64,000 bases of DNA from Gordonia shandongensis DSM 45094 (lineage in GTDB: Bacteria; Actinomycetota; Actinomycetes; Mycobacteriales; Mycobacteriaceae), in NCBI RefSeq assembly GCF_000423025.1, contig NZ_AUHE01000001.1, positions 186,001-250,000 of the forward strand, read 5' to 3'. The position numbers were made by a program, and so were the translations under genes. This document shows, in pieces, positions 22,127-30,280 of this stretch. Under the pieces are notes generated by a model. The model searched no databases. It saw nothing but the letters and a program-made list of their open reading frames with translations, and was not told the origin of the DNA. Position 1 is the first letter of the stretch, and each line of letters opens with the position of its first letter.

Positions 22127-23370
22127 GCCTGGTTACTCCCCTGTCCGTCTGACTCGTCACGGTTGACGTTGCGCTCGATGGCCGACGTGTCGATCGGCTC
22201 GGTGTGCGCCTCGTCTCCCCCGGTCTCCATGACCTCGGTCGGGGTGTCGATGACGTCCGTCGGACGATCGATCACCTGGGTGGTCGCCTGCGCCTGAGCC
22301 TGCGCGATGGAGTCGGCGCTGCTGAAATCGGTTGCGGCCAGGGCCACCAGCGTCGCATTGGAGTCGGGCAGTTCGGCACCGCGCGCGTCCTCCTCGGCGA
22401 TCGAGTTGCGGATGGCCTCCTGCGCGCCCGGGGGCAGCGACGGCAGCATCGACAGGACGTTCGCGCGGTGACGGATCGCGGCCTTGCGGACCGGCATGTT
22501 CGGGTTCGGCTGCACCTGCGGGATGATCTCGGAGAAGTCGTCCTTCGTGCCGCCGCCCGAGATGCCCGCCGCCTGCATCTTGGCCTCCTCCGCGGCCGTG
22601 GCGTCGTCCTTCTCCTCGGACATGCCGATGGGGCCGAAACGGTCACCGGAGAGGAACTGTTTGACGACCGGCTGATCGGAGGTGAGGAGCTGCTCGCGCG
22701 GGCCGAACATGACCAGTTCCTTGCGGAACAGCATGCCGATGTTGTCGGGGATCGTGCGGGCGATGTTGATGTTGTGCGTGACGATGAGGATCGTGGCGTC
22801 GATCTCGGCGTTGATGTCGATCAGCAGCTGCGAGATGTACGCGGTGCGGACCGGGTCGAGACCGGAGTCCGGCTCGTCGCACAGGATGATCTCAGGGTCG
22901 AGGACCAGGGCGCGGGCGAGGCCCGCACGCTTGCGCATACCGCCGGAGATCTCGCCGGGGAGCTTGCCCTCGGCGCCGGCCAGACCGACCAGCTCCACCT
23001 TCTCCATGACGATGCGACGGATCTCGTCTTCCTTCTTCTTCGTGTGCTCGCGAAGCGGGAAGGCGATGTTGTCGTAGAGGGTCATCGAACCGAAGAGCGC
23101 ACCGTCCTGGAACAGGACGCCGAACAGCTTGCGGATCTCGTAGAGCTCCTTGGCGGAGCACTCGGTGATGTCGGTACCGTCGATGACGACGGACCCCTGC
23201 TCCGGATGCAGCAGGCCGATCAGCGTTTTCAGGAACACCGACTTACCGGTGCCCGACGGACCGAGCAGTGCACTGACCTCACCCGCGGGCAGGGCCAGCG
23301 ATACGTCTCGCCAGATGTTCTGTGAGCCGAACGACTTGGTGAGCCCTTCGACTTTGACCTCAACACCCAC
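22123..23370 (-). CDS. mkl: Mce transporter ATP-binding protein Mkl/MceG
   Basis: The 415-aa ABC ATPase powers Mce lipid uptake. Walker A is GPSGTGKS (residues 37-44), the signature is ISGGMRKRAGLARAL, Walker B is IILCDEPDSGLD, and the switch His is in IVTHN. About 160 residues follow the ATPase core, a long acidic and Gln/Thr-rich C-terminal extension typical of actinobacterial MceG compared with MlaF. GTG 23370 is the start, with GGAGGGAC upstream. In M. tuberculosis mkl lies near rplJL but apart from any mce operon, whereas here it heads the operon. The promoter is inferred at 23572-23600. Confidence 0.95.
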   Translation of the reverse strand: MGVEVKVEGLTKSFGSQNIWRDVSLALPAGEVSALLGPSGTGKSVFLKTLIGLLHPEQGSVVIDGTDITECSAKELYEIRKLFGVLFQDGALFGSMTLYDNIAFPLREHTKKKEDEIRRIVMEKVELVGLAGAEGKLPGEISGGMRKRAGLARALVLDPEIILCDEPDSGLDPVRTAYISQLLIDINAEIDATILIVTHNINIARTIPDNIGMLFRKELVMFGPREQLLTSDQPVVKQFLSGDRFGPIGMSEEKDDATAAEEAKMQAAGISGGGTKDDFSEIIPQVQPNPNMPVRKAAIRHRANVLSMLPSLPPGAQEAIRNSIAEEDARGAELPDSNATLVALAATDFSSADSIAQAQAQATTQVIDRPTDVIDTPTEVMETGGDEAHTEPIDTSAIERNVNRDESDGQGSNQA

Positions 23371-23541
23371 AGTGTCCCTCCAGACCTTTCATGTACCGAG
23401 AAGGCGGGGCGACAGTCGCCGTCCCACCCGAAGAGTCAGCCGCCGCTCACTCCGATGCGCCCTTTGTGGCTGCGGTCACTCTAACGCACTACCAGGCGTG
23501 GGACACAGTCGAGGTCGCCTCCGACGACCCCGGCCGCTTCC

Positions 23542-23558
23542 TGTACCCGTTAGTAACA
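23542..23558. promoter_or_regulatory. operator-like imperfect palindrome with CGTTAGTAAC
   Basis: TGTACCCGTTAGTAACA is an imperfect inverted repeat placed just downstream of the expected transcription start of the mkl-mce operon. Its core CGTTAGTAAC (23548-23557) recurs exactly at 32271-32280 before the lipase gene, which suggests a shared regulator, most plausibly TetR-type (inference). Confidence 0.5.
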
Positions 23559-23571
23559 TCTCGGTGGCCTG

Positions 23572-23600
23572 AGAATACCCAAAGAACCCGGGTGGTCCAA
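23572..23600 (-). promoter_or_regulatory. candidate sigma-A promoter of the mkl-yrbE-mce operon
   Basis: On the minus strand TTGGAC (23595-23600) and TATTCT (23572-23577) are separated by 17 bp, the optimal spacing. The start site would fall near 23565. It is the best promoter match in the rplL-mkl gap. Confidence 0.5.
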
Positions 23601-23676
23601 AGCGACGGCCCTCCCCGTTCGAGACCGTGCTCACAAAACGACCCCGGCAGGCACCGCGGGCAGTCCCCGCCGAACA

Positions 23677-23715
23677 CGATGCGGCCCGCGGGGATGATCC
23701 CCGCGGGCCGCATCG
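23677..23715 (-). terminator. GC-rich terminator hairpin after rplL
   Basis: The 17-bp perfect stem (arms 23677-23693 and 23699-23715) with a 5-nt loop lies 60 nt past the rplL stop. There is no clear T-run, but the stem is extremely stable and separates the rplJL unit from the mce operon. Confidence 0.75.
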
Positions 23716-23758
23716 TTTCGCCGCCGTGGGCGGCAGGCTCCCCACCGGGAGCCGATTC

Positions 23759-23792
23759 TCACTTGAGCGAGACGGTCACTTGAGCGAGACGG
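23759..23792. repeat. 17-bp tandem duplication at the rplL stop codon
   Basis: TCACTTGAGCGAGACGG occurs twice back to back (23759-23775 and 23776-23792). The second copy encodes the last rplL codons and stop; the first is untranslated. It looks like a slippage duplication of the gene end. Confidence 0.9.
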
Positions 23793-24168
23793 AGGCGCCG
23801 GCCTCTTCCAGCTTGGTCTTGGCGGCCTCGGCGTCTTCCTTGCTGACCTTCTCCAGGAGTGCCTTCGGGGCACCCTCGACGAGATCCTTGGCCTCCTTGA
23901 GGCCCAGGCCGGACACGACCTCGCGGACCACCTTGATGACCTGGATCTTCTTGTCGCCCGCGCCCTCGAGCACGACGTCGAACTCGTCCTGCTCAGCGGC
24001 GGCCTCGGCAGCGCCGCCGGCAGCCGGGGCACCCGCGGCGGCAACGGCGACCGGAGCGGCCGCGGTGACCTCGAAGACCTCTTCGAACTTCTTCACGAAA
24101 TCGCTGAGCTCCAGCAGGGTCAGTTCCTTGAACTGCTCGATGAGCTCGTCAGCGGTGAGCTTCGCCAT
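23776..24168 (-). CDS. rplL: 50S ribosomal protein L7/L12
   Basis: The 130-aa stalk protein has an N-terminal dimerisation domain ([20 protein letters not shown]), an Ala/Gly/Pro-rich hinge, and the C-terminal factor-binding domain ([16 protein letters not shown], here [21 protein letters not shown]). It recruits translation GTPases to the ribosome. The start has AAGGAAGGA upstream. It lies 123 nt after rplJ in the same unit, and L10 and L7/L12 form one complex. Its 3' end is duplicated as a 17-bp tandem repeat. Confidence 0.98.
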   Translation of the reverse strand: MAKLTADELIEQFKELTLLELSDFVKKFEEVFEVTAAAPVAVAAAGAPAAGGAAEAAAEQDEFDVVLEGAGDKKIQVIKVVREVVSGLGLKEAKDLVEGAPKALLEKVSKEDAEAAKTKLEEAGASVSLK

Positions 24169-24291
24169 GATGGCGTCCTTCCTTTGAGTCCCCGCCGGGC
24201 GGGGGCGCCTGCGGTGCAGGCTGGTTCATGGGGTGTGTCGGCGACCGTCGGCCGAGCCGGGCCGGAAGCCGTGGGTGGAGCATCCGAACGG

Positions 24292-24822
24292 TTACGCGGC
24301 GTCGCCGGCAGCGTCCTTCTTCTCCTGCAGGGCCGCCGCGAGACGCGCGACCTGCGACGCAGGCTGGTTGAACAGCCCTGCGGCCTTTGCCAAGTTGCCC
24401 TTCATGGCACCCGCCAGCTGTGCCAGCAGGACCTCGCGGGTCTCCAGGTCGGCGATCTGCTCGATCTCCGCCACGGACAGCGCACGGCCGTCCATGTAGC
24501 CGCCCTTGATGACCAGGTTCTTGTTGTCCTTGGCGAACTTCTTGATCGCCTTGGCGGCCACCACCGGCTCGCCTTCGATGAAGGCGATCGCGGTCGGACC
24601 GATGAACAGGTCATCGAGACCCTCAACGCCCGCCTCTGCGGCGGCACGCTTGACGAGGGTGTTCTTGGCGACGGAGTAGGTTGCGCCTTCGCCGATCGAA
24701 CGACGCAGCTCCTGGAGCTGCGGCACCGACAGACCGCGGTACTCCGTGATCACTGCCGCATCGGCGCCGTTGAACTGATCGACGATCTCCGCGACTGCGG
24801 AGACCTTTTCAGCGTTAGCCAT
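24292..24822 (-). CDS. rplJ: 50S ribosomal protein L10
   Basis: The 176-aa ribosomal stalk base protein anchors L7/L12 dimers. The N-terminal 23S rRNA-binding domain contains [20 protein letters not shown] and [12 protein letters not shown], typical of L10, and the Ala-rich C-terminal helix ([13 protein letters not shown]) is the L7/L12 platform. GGAGG lies just upstream of ATG 24822. The long leader is the expected site of L10-L7/L12 autoregulation (family knowledge). Confidence 0.97.
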   Translation of the reverse strand: MANAEKVSAVAEIVDQFNGADAAVITEYRGLSVPQLQELRRSIGEGATYSVAKNTLVKRAAAEAGVEGLDDLFIGPTAIAFIEGEPVVAAKAIKKFAKDNKNLVIKGGYMDGRALSVAEIEQIADLETREVLLAQLAGAMKGNLAKAAGLFNQPASQVARLAAALQEKKDAAGDAA

Positions 24823-25139
24823 ACTTCGCCTCCTCTCGTGTCACATTCGTCATGCCCGGCACGTACCGGACACTGCTGTCCAGACATCTGCGTTGGGAGG
24901 CGGGCGGCTCGATCGAGTCGGCCCCGAGAAGAGTGAAGCGCCCCGCGCAGGAGCACGGGGCGCACAGGGGCACGACGACCATGTCGTCACGAGACCGTTC
25001 CCGGTCTCACCACGTCCATCCTGCGTGGGCCGCCGACTCTCGTCGGGCCTTCGATCGGAACATGTCCGACGACCAACGGTCTCTGGTTGAACTGACGCGG
25101 TGAGACGGACTCACCGCACCGGCTAATAGGGTAACCGCC
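24823..25139 (-). promoter_or_regulatory. rplJ leader with hairpin at 24938-24963 (candidate L10 leader)
   Basis: This 317-nt gap between rplJ and the divergent GH76 gene contains an 8-bp GC stem (GCGCCCCG at 24938-24945 with CGGGGCGC at 24956-24963, 10-nt loop) on the rplJ transcript. Ribosomal protein L10 commonly represses its own operon by binding such a leader. The rplJ promoter should be beyond it, but I could not place it securely. Confidence 0.5.
25127..25132 (+). promoter_or_regulatory. -10 box of leaderless GH76 gene
   Basis: TAGGGT ends 7 nt before ATG 25140, so transcription would begin at or next to the start codon. No Shine-Dalgarno sequence is present. The -35 region is weak. 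Confidence 0.5.
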
Positions 25140-26324
25140 ATGACCGGCGACACCAAATCCGTTCAACAGCGTGCGGCCGCGGCCCAGAAGGCCATCGCCT
25201 CGCGTCATCTTCGCCGCCTCGGCGGGTGGGTTCCGTTCACCCGGATCGGCGGGGTGGCCTGGCCGCGGCCGGGACGCCCGCTGTCGCGGACGCGCCTCAC
25301 CGCGTCGTGGAACCTCTGGTGGCAGGCGCACCTGGTCGACCTGCTGGTCGACGGCTTCCACCACCGGCACGAGGATCACGTCGGCGTCACCGCCGCCCGC
25401 CTCCTGCGCAGCATCTGGTTGCGCAACGGCTTCCGGTGGACGAATCAGTACTACGACGACATGGCGTGGCTCGGGTTGGCGGCCGAGCGCCTCGACCGGA
25501 TCGTCCCGCCGGAGCTCGATCCCGATCACTCGCGCGCGATCGGCACCCTGACCTCGACGATGCTCGACGCCTGGCGTCCCGACATCGGGGGCGGGATCCC
25601 CTGGCGGACCACGGACACCTTCTTCAACGCTCCCGCCAACGGACCGGCGGCGATCCTGCTGGCCCGCACCGGTCACGGCGAGCGCGCCGTGGAGACGGCC
25701 GACTGGATCGATCACGAGCTGCGCCTTCCGTCGGGGCTCATCGCCGACGGACGCTGGGTTCGGGCGAACGGCGAGACCGAGCTCGACGACGCCGTGTTCA
25801 CCTACTGCCAGGGCGTCGCCCTCGGCGCCGAGGTGGAGGCCCACCGGCTCACCGGCGACCGAAGGCACCTCGACCGCATCGACTCGCTGCTCACCGCCGT
25901 CACGGCCGAGATGACCACCGACGGCGTCATCCGCGGAGCGGGCGGCGGCGACGGCGGCCTGTTCGCCGGGATCCTGGCGCGGTATCTGGCGTTGGTCGCC
26001 ACCGACCTGCCCGCGGACGCCCCCGGGGCGGGCGAACTCCGCGACCGCGCCGCCCGCCCGGTCCTGGCGAGCGCGGATGCGGCGTGGTCGAACCGAGCGG
26101 TCGACGCCGACGGGCTCCCGCTGTTCGGCGCGTCGTGGGACGTCCCGGCTCGACTGCCCGACGGCCGGGGGCCCGCCGCGCGGAAGGTGGGCGGCGCCGT
26201 CGCGTCCTCCCGGGTCCCGGAACGCGATCTGTCGGTCCAGGTGTCGGCCGGAATCCTGCTCGAGGCGGCCGTCGCCATCACGACGGGGTCAACGGAGCAC
26301 ATCGGTTCGGCAACCCCGGATTAA
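25140..26324 (+). CDS. glycoside hydrolase family 76-like protein (alpha-1,6-mannanase type)
   Basis: The 394-aa protein has no signal peptide and appears cytoplasmic. Motifs of an (alpha/alpha)6 GH76 enzyme are visible: NQYYDDMAWLGLA with the Asp-Asp pair at 106-107 expected for catalysis, GGGIPW near residue 150, and FTYCQGV near 225. The family cleaves alpha-1,6-mannosyl linkages, which occur in mycobacterial-type lipomannan and arabinomannan (family knowledge). A role in recycling them is inference. The gene is divergent from rplJ and appears leaderless. It is followed 115 nt later by the CocE/NonD hydrolase gene, which has its own candidate promoter. Confidence 0.75.
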   Translation: MTGDTKSVQQRAAAAQKAIASRHLRRLGGWVPFTRIGGVAWPRPGRPLSRTRLTASWNLWWQAHLVDLLVDGFHHRHEDHVGVTAARLLRSIWLRNGFRWTNQYYDDMAWLGLAAERLDRIVPPELDPDHSRAIGTLTSTMLDAWRPDIGGGIPWRTTDTFFNAPANGPAAILLARTGHGERAVETADWIDHELRLPSGLIADGRWVRANGETELDDAVFTYCQGVALGAEVEAHRLTGDRRHLDRIDSLLTAVTAEMTTDGVIRGAGGGDGGLFAGILARYLALVATDLPADAPGAGELRDRAARPVLASADAAWSNRAVDADGLPLFGASWDVPARLPDGRGPAARKVGGAVASSRVPERDLSVQVSAGILLEAAVAITTGSTEHIGSATPD

Positions 26325-26351
26325 CAATCTGGTACTCGATCGTTTTAGATT
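26321..26351 (+). promoter_or_regulatory. candidate promoter of the CocE/NonD hydrolase gene
   Basis: TTAACA (26321-26326) and TAGATT (26346-26351) are spaced 19 bp, longer than ideal. A start near 26358 would place the GAGAGGGG before GTG 26365 at the very 5' end, which favours the downstream ATG 26440 as translational start. Confidence 0.4.
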
Positions 26352-26439
26352 GAGAGGGGTTCGCGTGACACAGCACACAGGCGACGTCACGGAGACCGGA
26401 GGCCACACCGGCCTCCGTCGACTGCAAAGGGGACCGAGT

Positions 26440-28509
26440 ATGACGCTCCAATACGACGCCGGCGACTTCGATGCGCACGGTGAGGACAGCGCCGCTCGGC
26501 AGACTCGCGCCCCGGGTCCTCTGCACCCCGCACCCGAGTACCGCGATGCCGCGGGCGGCGTCGCCGGTCTCGAATGGCGTCGCGCCGTCGACGGCCCCAA
26601 GACCTATCCCCGTGTCGCGATCGACCGGAGCGTCACCCTCACCATGAGCGACGGCGTCCGACTGCGCGCCACCATCGTCCGGCCGGCCAATCGACTCGGC
26701 CTCCCGGTGCGGACCCCGTTCCCGGCGATCCTCAACGTCAACCCGTACAACCGCGCCGTCCTCGACGGCATCGACCATCTGCTGCACGCCCCCGTGATCG
26801 GATCGGCCGTCCAGACCGCCAGCGCCACCCTGACCACCGACGAGGGATCGCTCGCCGGCGTCTCGCGCCTCACCCGCACCTTCTCGAAGGGCCTGTGGGA
26901 CGTCTTCGGCATCAACCGGAACCTCGTGCGGTCGGGATACGTGCAGGTGCTCGTCGACGTCCGCGGCACCGGCTCCTCGCACGGCAAGTGGGAGATCCTC
27001 AGCGCACGCGAACAGCTCGACAGCGTCGAGGTGATCGACTGGATCACCGAGCAGTCGTGGTGTTCGGGCGCCGTCGGCATGACCGGCTGGTCGTACTCGG
27101 CGATCAACTCGCTGCAGACCGCGAGTCACCGCCCCGAGGCGCTCAAGGCCGTGTTCGCCGTCGAGGGCAGCGAGGACGTGGTCCGCGACATCTACATCAC
27201 CGGCGGCATGCCGTCGGCCTTCATCCCCCTGTGGCTGGCGTTGGTCAACGGACTCAAGTGGCTGCCGAATCCGGCGACCGCGGTCGCCGACCTGATCCGC
27301 GGCGACGCCTATCGTTGGGCCGCATCCCGCATCCTGTCCCCGGCCACCGAGATCCCGTCACTGCTGTGGGGCTTCCTCACGGCGCGCGACGAGCGGATCT
27401 TCGACGACCCCTACTTCACCGAGCGCGATCCGGTGGTCGAGAACATCGTCTGTCCCACGTTCACCGTCGGCGGCTGGCACGATCTGTTCGGTCGCAGCGC
27501 CACCCGCGTGTACCGGAAGCTCCAGTTGGAGCCGGGTCGCAAGCAGGCGCTCATCGCCGACGGCTATCACCTCGACCCCGGGTGCGACCACGAGCGCGAG
27601 TACACGCCGCCTCGGCTCGACGTGCTGCAGCGTGCGTGGTTCGACCGCTGGCTCAAGGGGGTCGAGAACGGCATCGACGAGTACGGTCCGGTGACCCTCG
27701 AGCAGCAGGGCGGCGGCTGGTCGTGCGGTCCGTCGTTCCCGCGGCGCGAGGTGGCCCCGCGGCGACTGTTCCTCAGCGAGGAGCCCACCGGGACGGCGGC
27801 CCACGCGCAGCACGACGGCAGCCTCCGCGCCGCCCCGGCCTCCCGGCGCCGGTCGCTGCGGATCCGCCCGAGCCTGAACGGCTTCGCCTCACGCGACGTC
27901 TCGCAGGTCACCGCAGGTCTGACGATGGTCCTCGGCGAGCGGTTCACCACCGACGCCCGGTATCAGGAGGAGTCGGGGCTGTCGTTCACCAGCGAACCGG
28001 TCGCGACGCCGACGCAGCTCTCCGGTGAGATGAACCTGCGGCTCAACGTCTCGACCACGGCCCACGAGGGGATCTGGGCGGTGACGATCAACGACGTGGC
28101 TCCGGACGGCACGTCGACCGTCCTCACCAACGGGGCGTTGACCGCCTCGAACAGGGCGCTCGACACCGAACGCTCCACCTACACCGACGACGGCGTCCTG
28201 CTGGACGCATACCACTTCCTCACCCGGGAGCGGCGTCTCCCGGTCCCCGCCGACGAACCGATCCGGATCGACGTCGACCTGGTGCCGACCGACGCGGTCC
28301 TGCAGCCCGGGCATCGCCTGCGGGTGGACGTGTACGCGGCCAGTGTGCCGCGGTACCTCACGATCGTCCCGGACCTCATCAAGGCGCGCGGTCGCCGCCA
28401 GCAGTTGGTGCTCGACCCGGGCAAACCCAGCTACCTCACGTTCCAGACCGACGGCGACCTCGGCGCCGACGTGTTCCCGCCGCACCGGTACGTCGCCCCC
28501 ACCTCCTGA
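26440..28509 (+). CDS. CocE/NonD family hydrolase (X-Pro dipeptidyl-peptidase S15 type)
   Basis: A 689-aa serine hydrolase. The N-terminal alpha/beta-hydrolase domain contains QVLVDVRGTGSSHG and the nucleophile elbow MTGWSYSAIN near residue 217. PTFTVGGWHDLFGRS follows, and the catalytic His lies in the GYHLDPGCDHE region. The C-terminal jelly-roll of the S15/CocE family covers roughly residues 430-680 and ends with LRVDVYAASVPRY. Substrates in the family are esters or acyl-peptides; the natural one here is unknown. ATG 26440 follows AAAGGGGA. GTG 26365, with GAGAGGGG, is a possible longer start adding 25 residues. There is no obvious signal peptide. Confidence 0.85.
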   Translation: MTLQYDAGDFDAHGEDSAARQTRAPGPLHPAPEYRDAAGGVAGLEWRRAVDGPKTYPRVAIDRSVTLTMSDGVRLRATIVRPANRLGLPVRTPFPAILNVNPYNRAVLDGIDHLLHAPVIGSAVQTASATLTTDEGSLAGVSRLTRTFSKGLWDVFGINRNLVRSGYVQVLVDVRGTGSSHGKWEILSAREQLDSVEVIDWITEQSWCSGAVGMTGWSYSAINSLQTASHRPEALKAVFAVEGSEDVVRDIYITGGMPSAFIPLWLALVNGLKWLPNPATAVADLIRGDAYRWAASRILSPATEIPSLLWGFLTARDERIFDDPYFTERDPVVENIVCPTFTVGGWHDLFGRSATRVYRKLQLEPGRKQALIADGYHLDPGCDHEREYTPPRLDVLQRAWFDRWLKGVENGIDEYGPVTLEQQGGGWSCGPSFPRREVAPRRLFLSEEPTGTAAHAQHDGSLRAAPASRRRSLRIRPSLNGFASRDVSQVTAGLTMVLGERFTTDARYQEESGLSFTSEPVATPTQLSGEMNLRLNVSTTAHEGIWAVTINDVAPDGTSTVLTNGALTASNRALDTERSTYTDDGVLLDAYHFLTRERRLPVPADEPIRIDVDLVPTDAVLQPGHRLRVDVYAASVPRYLTIVPDLIKARGRRQQLVLDPGKPSYLTFQTDGDLGADVFPPHRYVAPTS

Positions 28510-28512
28510 CCC

Positions 28513-28582
28513 CCCAGGACAGCCGGAGCCCCCAGGCAGCCGGAGCCCCCAGACAGCCGGGGCCCTCAGGACAGCCGAAGCC
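28513..28582. repeat. four imperfect 17-18-bp tandem repeats between convergent genes
   Basis: Units of the form CCAGGACAGCCGGAGCCC repeat four times with a few changes. The last unit runs into the final codons and stop of the TIGR04338-like gene. They lie between two convergent genes and no coding role is evident for the first three units. Confidence 0.75.
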
Positions 28583-29060
28583 CGAAGTCACCCAGGATGA
28601 CGCGGTACACCAGGGCCGCCTCCGGTCCGAGGACGGCGTCCACCAGGTCGACCAGGGTCGCGAGGTACACCGGGCCGTGCGGTGGATCGGCCAGCGGATC
28701 GAGGTGGTGGGCCAGTTCGTGCAGGACGACCGTCTCCCGCAGCGCCCACCGGCCGTCTGCGGAGTCGGGGACCGCGATCGTCGCCCCCTCCCGCTCGTAG
28801 TGGGCGGCGCGATCGCCGCGCCTGCTCCGGACCGCCACCGGCATCACCGCCCGCTCGAACCGCTCGGTGATCGCCGGCATCCGCCGCACCCGCTCCACAT
28901 AGCTCCGCACGTCGTCGGATGAACCGAACCGTCCCTCCGGCGGGAGGGTCAGCTCGGTTCCCGCGAGTTGAACGGTGTGGGCGCCGCCTGCTCTGTCGAA
29001 CAGGCGGCGGATCATCGCCTCGGCCTCGTAGACCCGCGACCGGGTGCTGTCTCGGCTCAC
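28566..29060 (-). CDS. TIGR04338-like protein with HExxH zinc motif
   Basis: The 164-aa protein starts at GTG 29060, whose GTGA overlaps the stop of the DUF2786 gene. A metalloprotease-type motif VLHELAHHLDPL gives His-Glu-x-x-His, with a following GPVYLATLVDLV helix, matching the uncharacterised actinobacterial family TIGR04338 (recognition from memory). The open frame extends further upstream, but that part duplicates the neighbour in another frame. Translational coupling to a DUF2786 protein suggests a functional pair of unknown role. No signal peptide is seen. Activity as a peptidase is unproven. Confidence 0.7.
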   Translation of the reverse strand: MSRDSTRSRVYEAEAMIRRLFDRAGGAHTVQLAGTELTLPPEGRFGSSDDVRSYVERVRRMPAITERFERAVMPVAVRSRRGDRAAHYEREGATIAVPDSADGRWALRETVVLHELAHHLDPLADPPHGPVYLATLVDLVDAVLGPEAALVYRVILGDFGLRLS

Positions 29061-29872
29061 GGTTCGATGGCGCCGCGGGGCCCGCCGAATTCGGGGTCGG
29101 CACCCAGTCGGGCGCGTCGTCCCGCACGGTCCCCCGCGGCGCGCGCGGCGCTCGAATACCCGGCTGACGAGCGGTTCGCCCGCCACGTGCCGCGGGCCGT
29201 CGACGCGGTCCGATAGTAGTCGCGAACCTCGATCTCCTTGTCCCGCAAGGCGAGTGCGGTCGATGCCGTGGTGTCGCGACTGTCGGCCTCGCGACGCTGT
29301 TCGTCACGCGCCTCCTGGAGGCGGGCGCCGATCCTGTTGGCGAACGCGGATTGGAAGTTGAGGCGGGCGGTGATCGGCGCCAACTGCTTCTCCTGCACCA
29401 CCCGGCGGCGGACGAACCCCCGCGTGGAGGTGACCACCTGGCGCGAGGTCTGTCCCCGGTACGCACCGGATTTCAGGTAGGCGTCGCTCGCGGCGACCAT
29501 CTGCACCACGAGGGACGTGTACAGGGCCTCGCAGGCGTCGATGTCGGCGGCGAACCCGTAGGCCAGGACGAACGTCGAATTCGACGCCACATCGCACGTC
29601 ACGTCGTTGGCCTGCGCGATCTGTACGAACAGGGCGACGTAGGTCCGCAGGCCCCGTTTGCCGGCGGCGCCGATCTCGATGCGCCGAGTGATCGGGGCGG
29701 CCGCGGCCCGGGCGGCGGCATCGTGCGCCCGCGCCACGGCGAGGTCGATCGACGCCGCGGTCGCCAGTCGCTGAGCCGCGGCCATGAACGCCTCGGCCTC
29801 GTGCTCGTTGTCGGTCCCCTCGGCCTGCCGGAGCAGTCCGCCGATCTTGGTGAGCAGTTTGTCGTCGCGCAT
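29057..29872 (-). CDS. DUF2786 domain protein
   Basis: The 271-aa protein begins MRDDKLLTKIGGLLRQAEG, followed by NEHEAEAFMAAAQRLATAAS, the DUF2786 signature. The middle is mixed alpha/beta (TYVALFVQIAQANDV). The basic C-terminal third is rich in Arg and Ala and may bind nucleic acid (speculative). DUF2786 is found in phage and chromosomal proteins without known function. It overlaps the downstream HExxH gene by 4 nt. ATG 29872 is the only good start. Confidence 0.75.
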   Translation of the reverse strand: MRDDKLLTKIGGLLRQAEGTDNEHEAEAFMAAAQRLATAASIDLAVARAHDAAARAAAAPITRRIEIGAAGKRGLRTYVALFVQIAQANDVTCDVASNSTFVLAYGFAADIDACEALYTSLVVQMVAASDAYLKSGAYRGQTSRQVVTSTRGFVRRRVVQEKQLAPITARLNFQSAFANRIGARLQEARDEQRREADSRDTTASTALALRDKEIEVRDYYRTASTARGTWRANRSSAGYSSAARAAGDRAGRRARLGADPEFGGPRGAIEP

Positions 29873-29956
29873 GCCCCAAGGCTAATCGGGTGGGACGCGA
29901 CGGCCGATCCCGCCATCCACAGGAAGGATCATCCCGCCATCCGCACGGCGTCACCG

Positions 29957-30280
29957 TCAGAGCAGGGCCAGCAGACCGACGTAGGCGAGTGTCCCGAGTC
30001 CGACGCTGAGCAGCGTGCGACGCCCGCACCCGAGGTGGACGACCACGGTCACCGCCGCCGCGACGAGGGCCGCCCCGACGCGCCCGTCGGTGTCGAACGT
30101 CGACTGCAGGGTCGATGCGGCGAGGATCCCGAGAATGCCCGCGGGCAGCCAGGCGGACAGCGTGATGAGCACCCGCGACTGACGCAGCGGCGCCAACACC
30201 GCGAACGGGAGTGCACGCAGCGCGAAGGTGATGAACAGGACGGTCACCAGCACCGCGACGAGGTAGGTCGTCTCAGGCAT
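29957..30280 (-). CDS. azlD: AzlD family branched-chain amino acid export subunit
   Basis: A 107-aa membrane protein with three to four hydrophobic segments (LVAVLVTVLFITFALRALPFAVL; VLITLSAWLPAGILGILAAST). The ALRALPF stretch and small size are typical of AzlD/BrnE. With AzlC it exports branched-chain amino acids or similar small molecules (family knowledge). It overlaps the azlC end by 8 nt and is clearly cotranslated. An 84-nt gap separates it from the DUF2786 gene. Confidence 0.87.
   Translation of the reverse strand: MPETTYLVAVLVTVLFITFALRALPFAVLAPLRQSRVLITLSAWLPAGILGILAASTLQSTFDTDGRVGAALVAAAVTVVVHLGCGRRTLLSVGLGTLAYVGLLALL

Larger units (their letters stand above)
23371..23676. other. 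noncoding region upstream of mkl
   Basis: The gap between the rplL terminator and mkl contains the inferred mce operon promoter, an operator-like repeat and about 195 nt of 5' leader before the mkl GTG. No convincing ORF is present. Confidence 0.6.
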
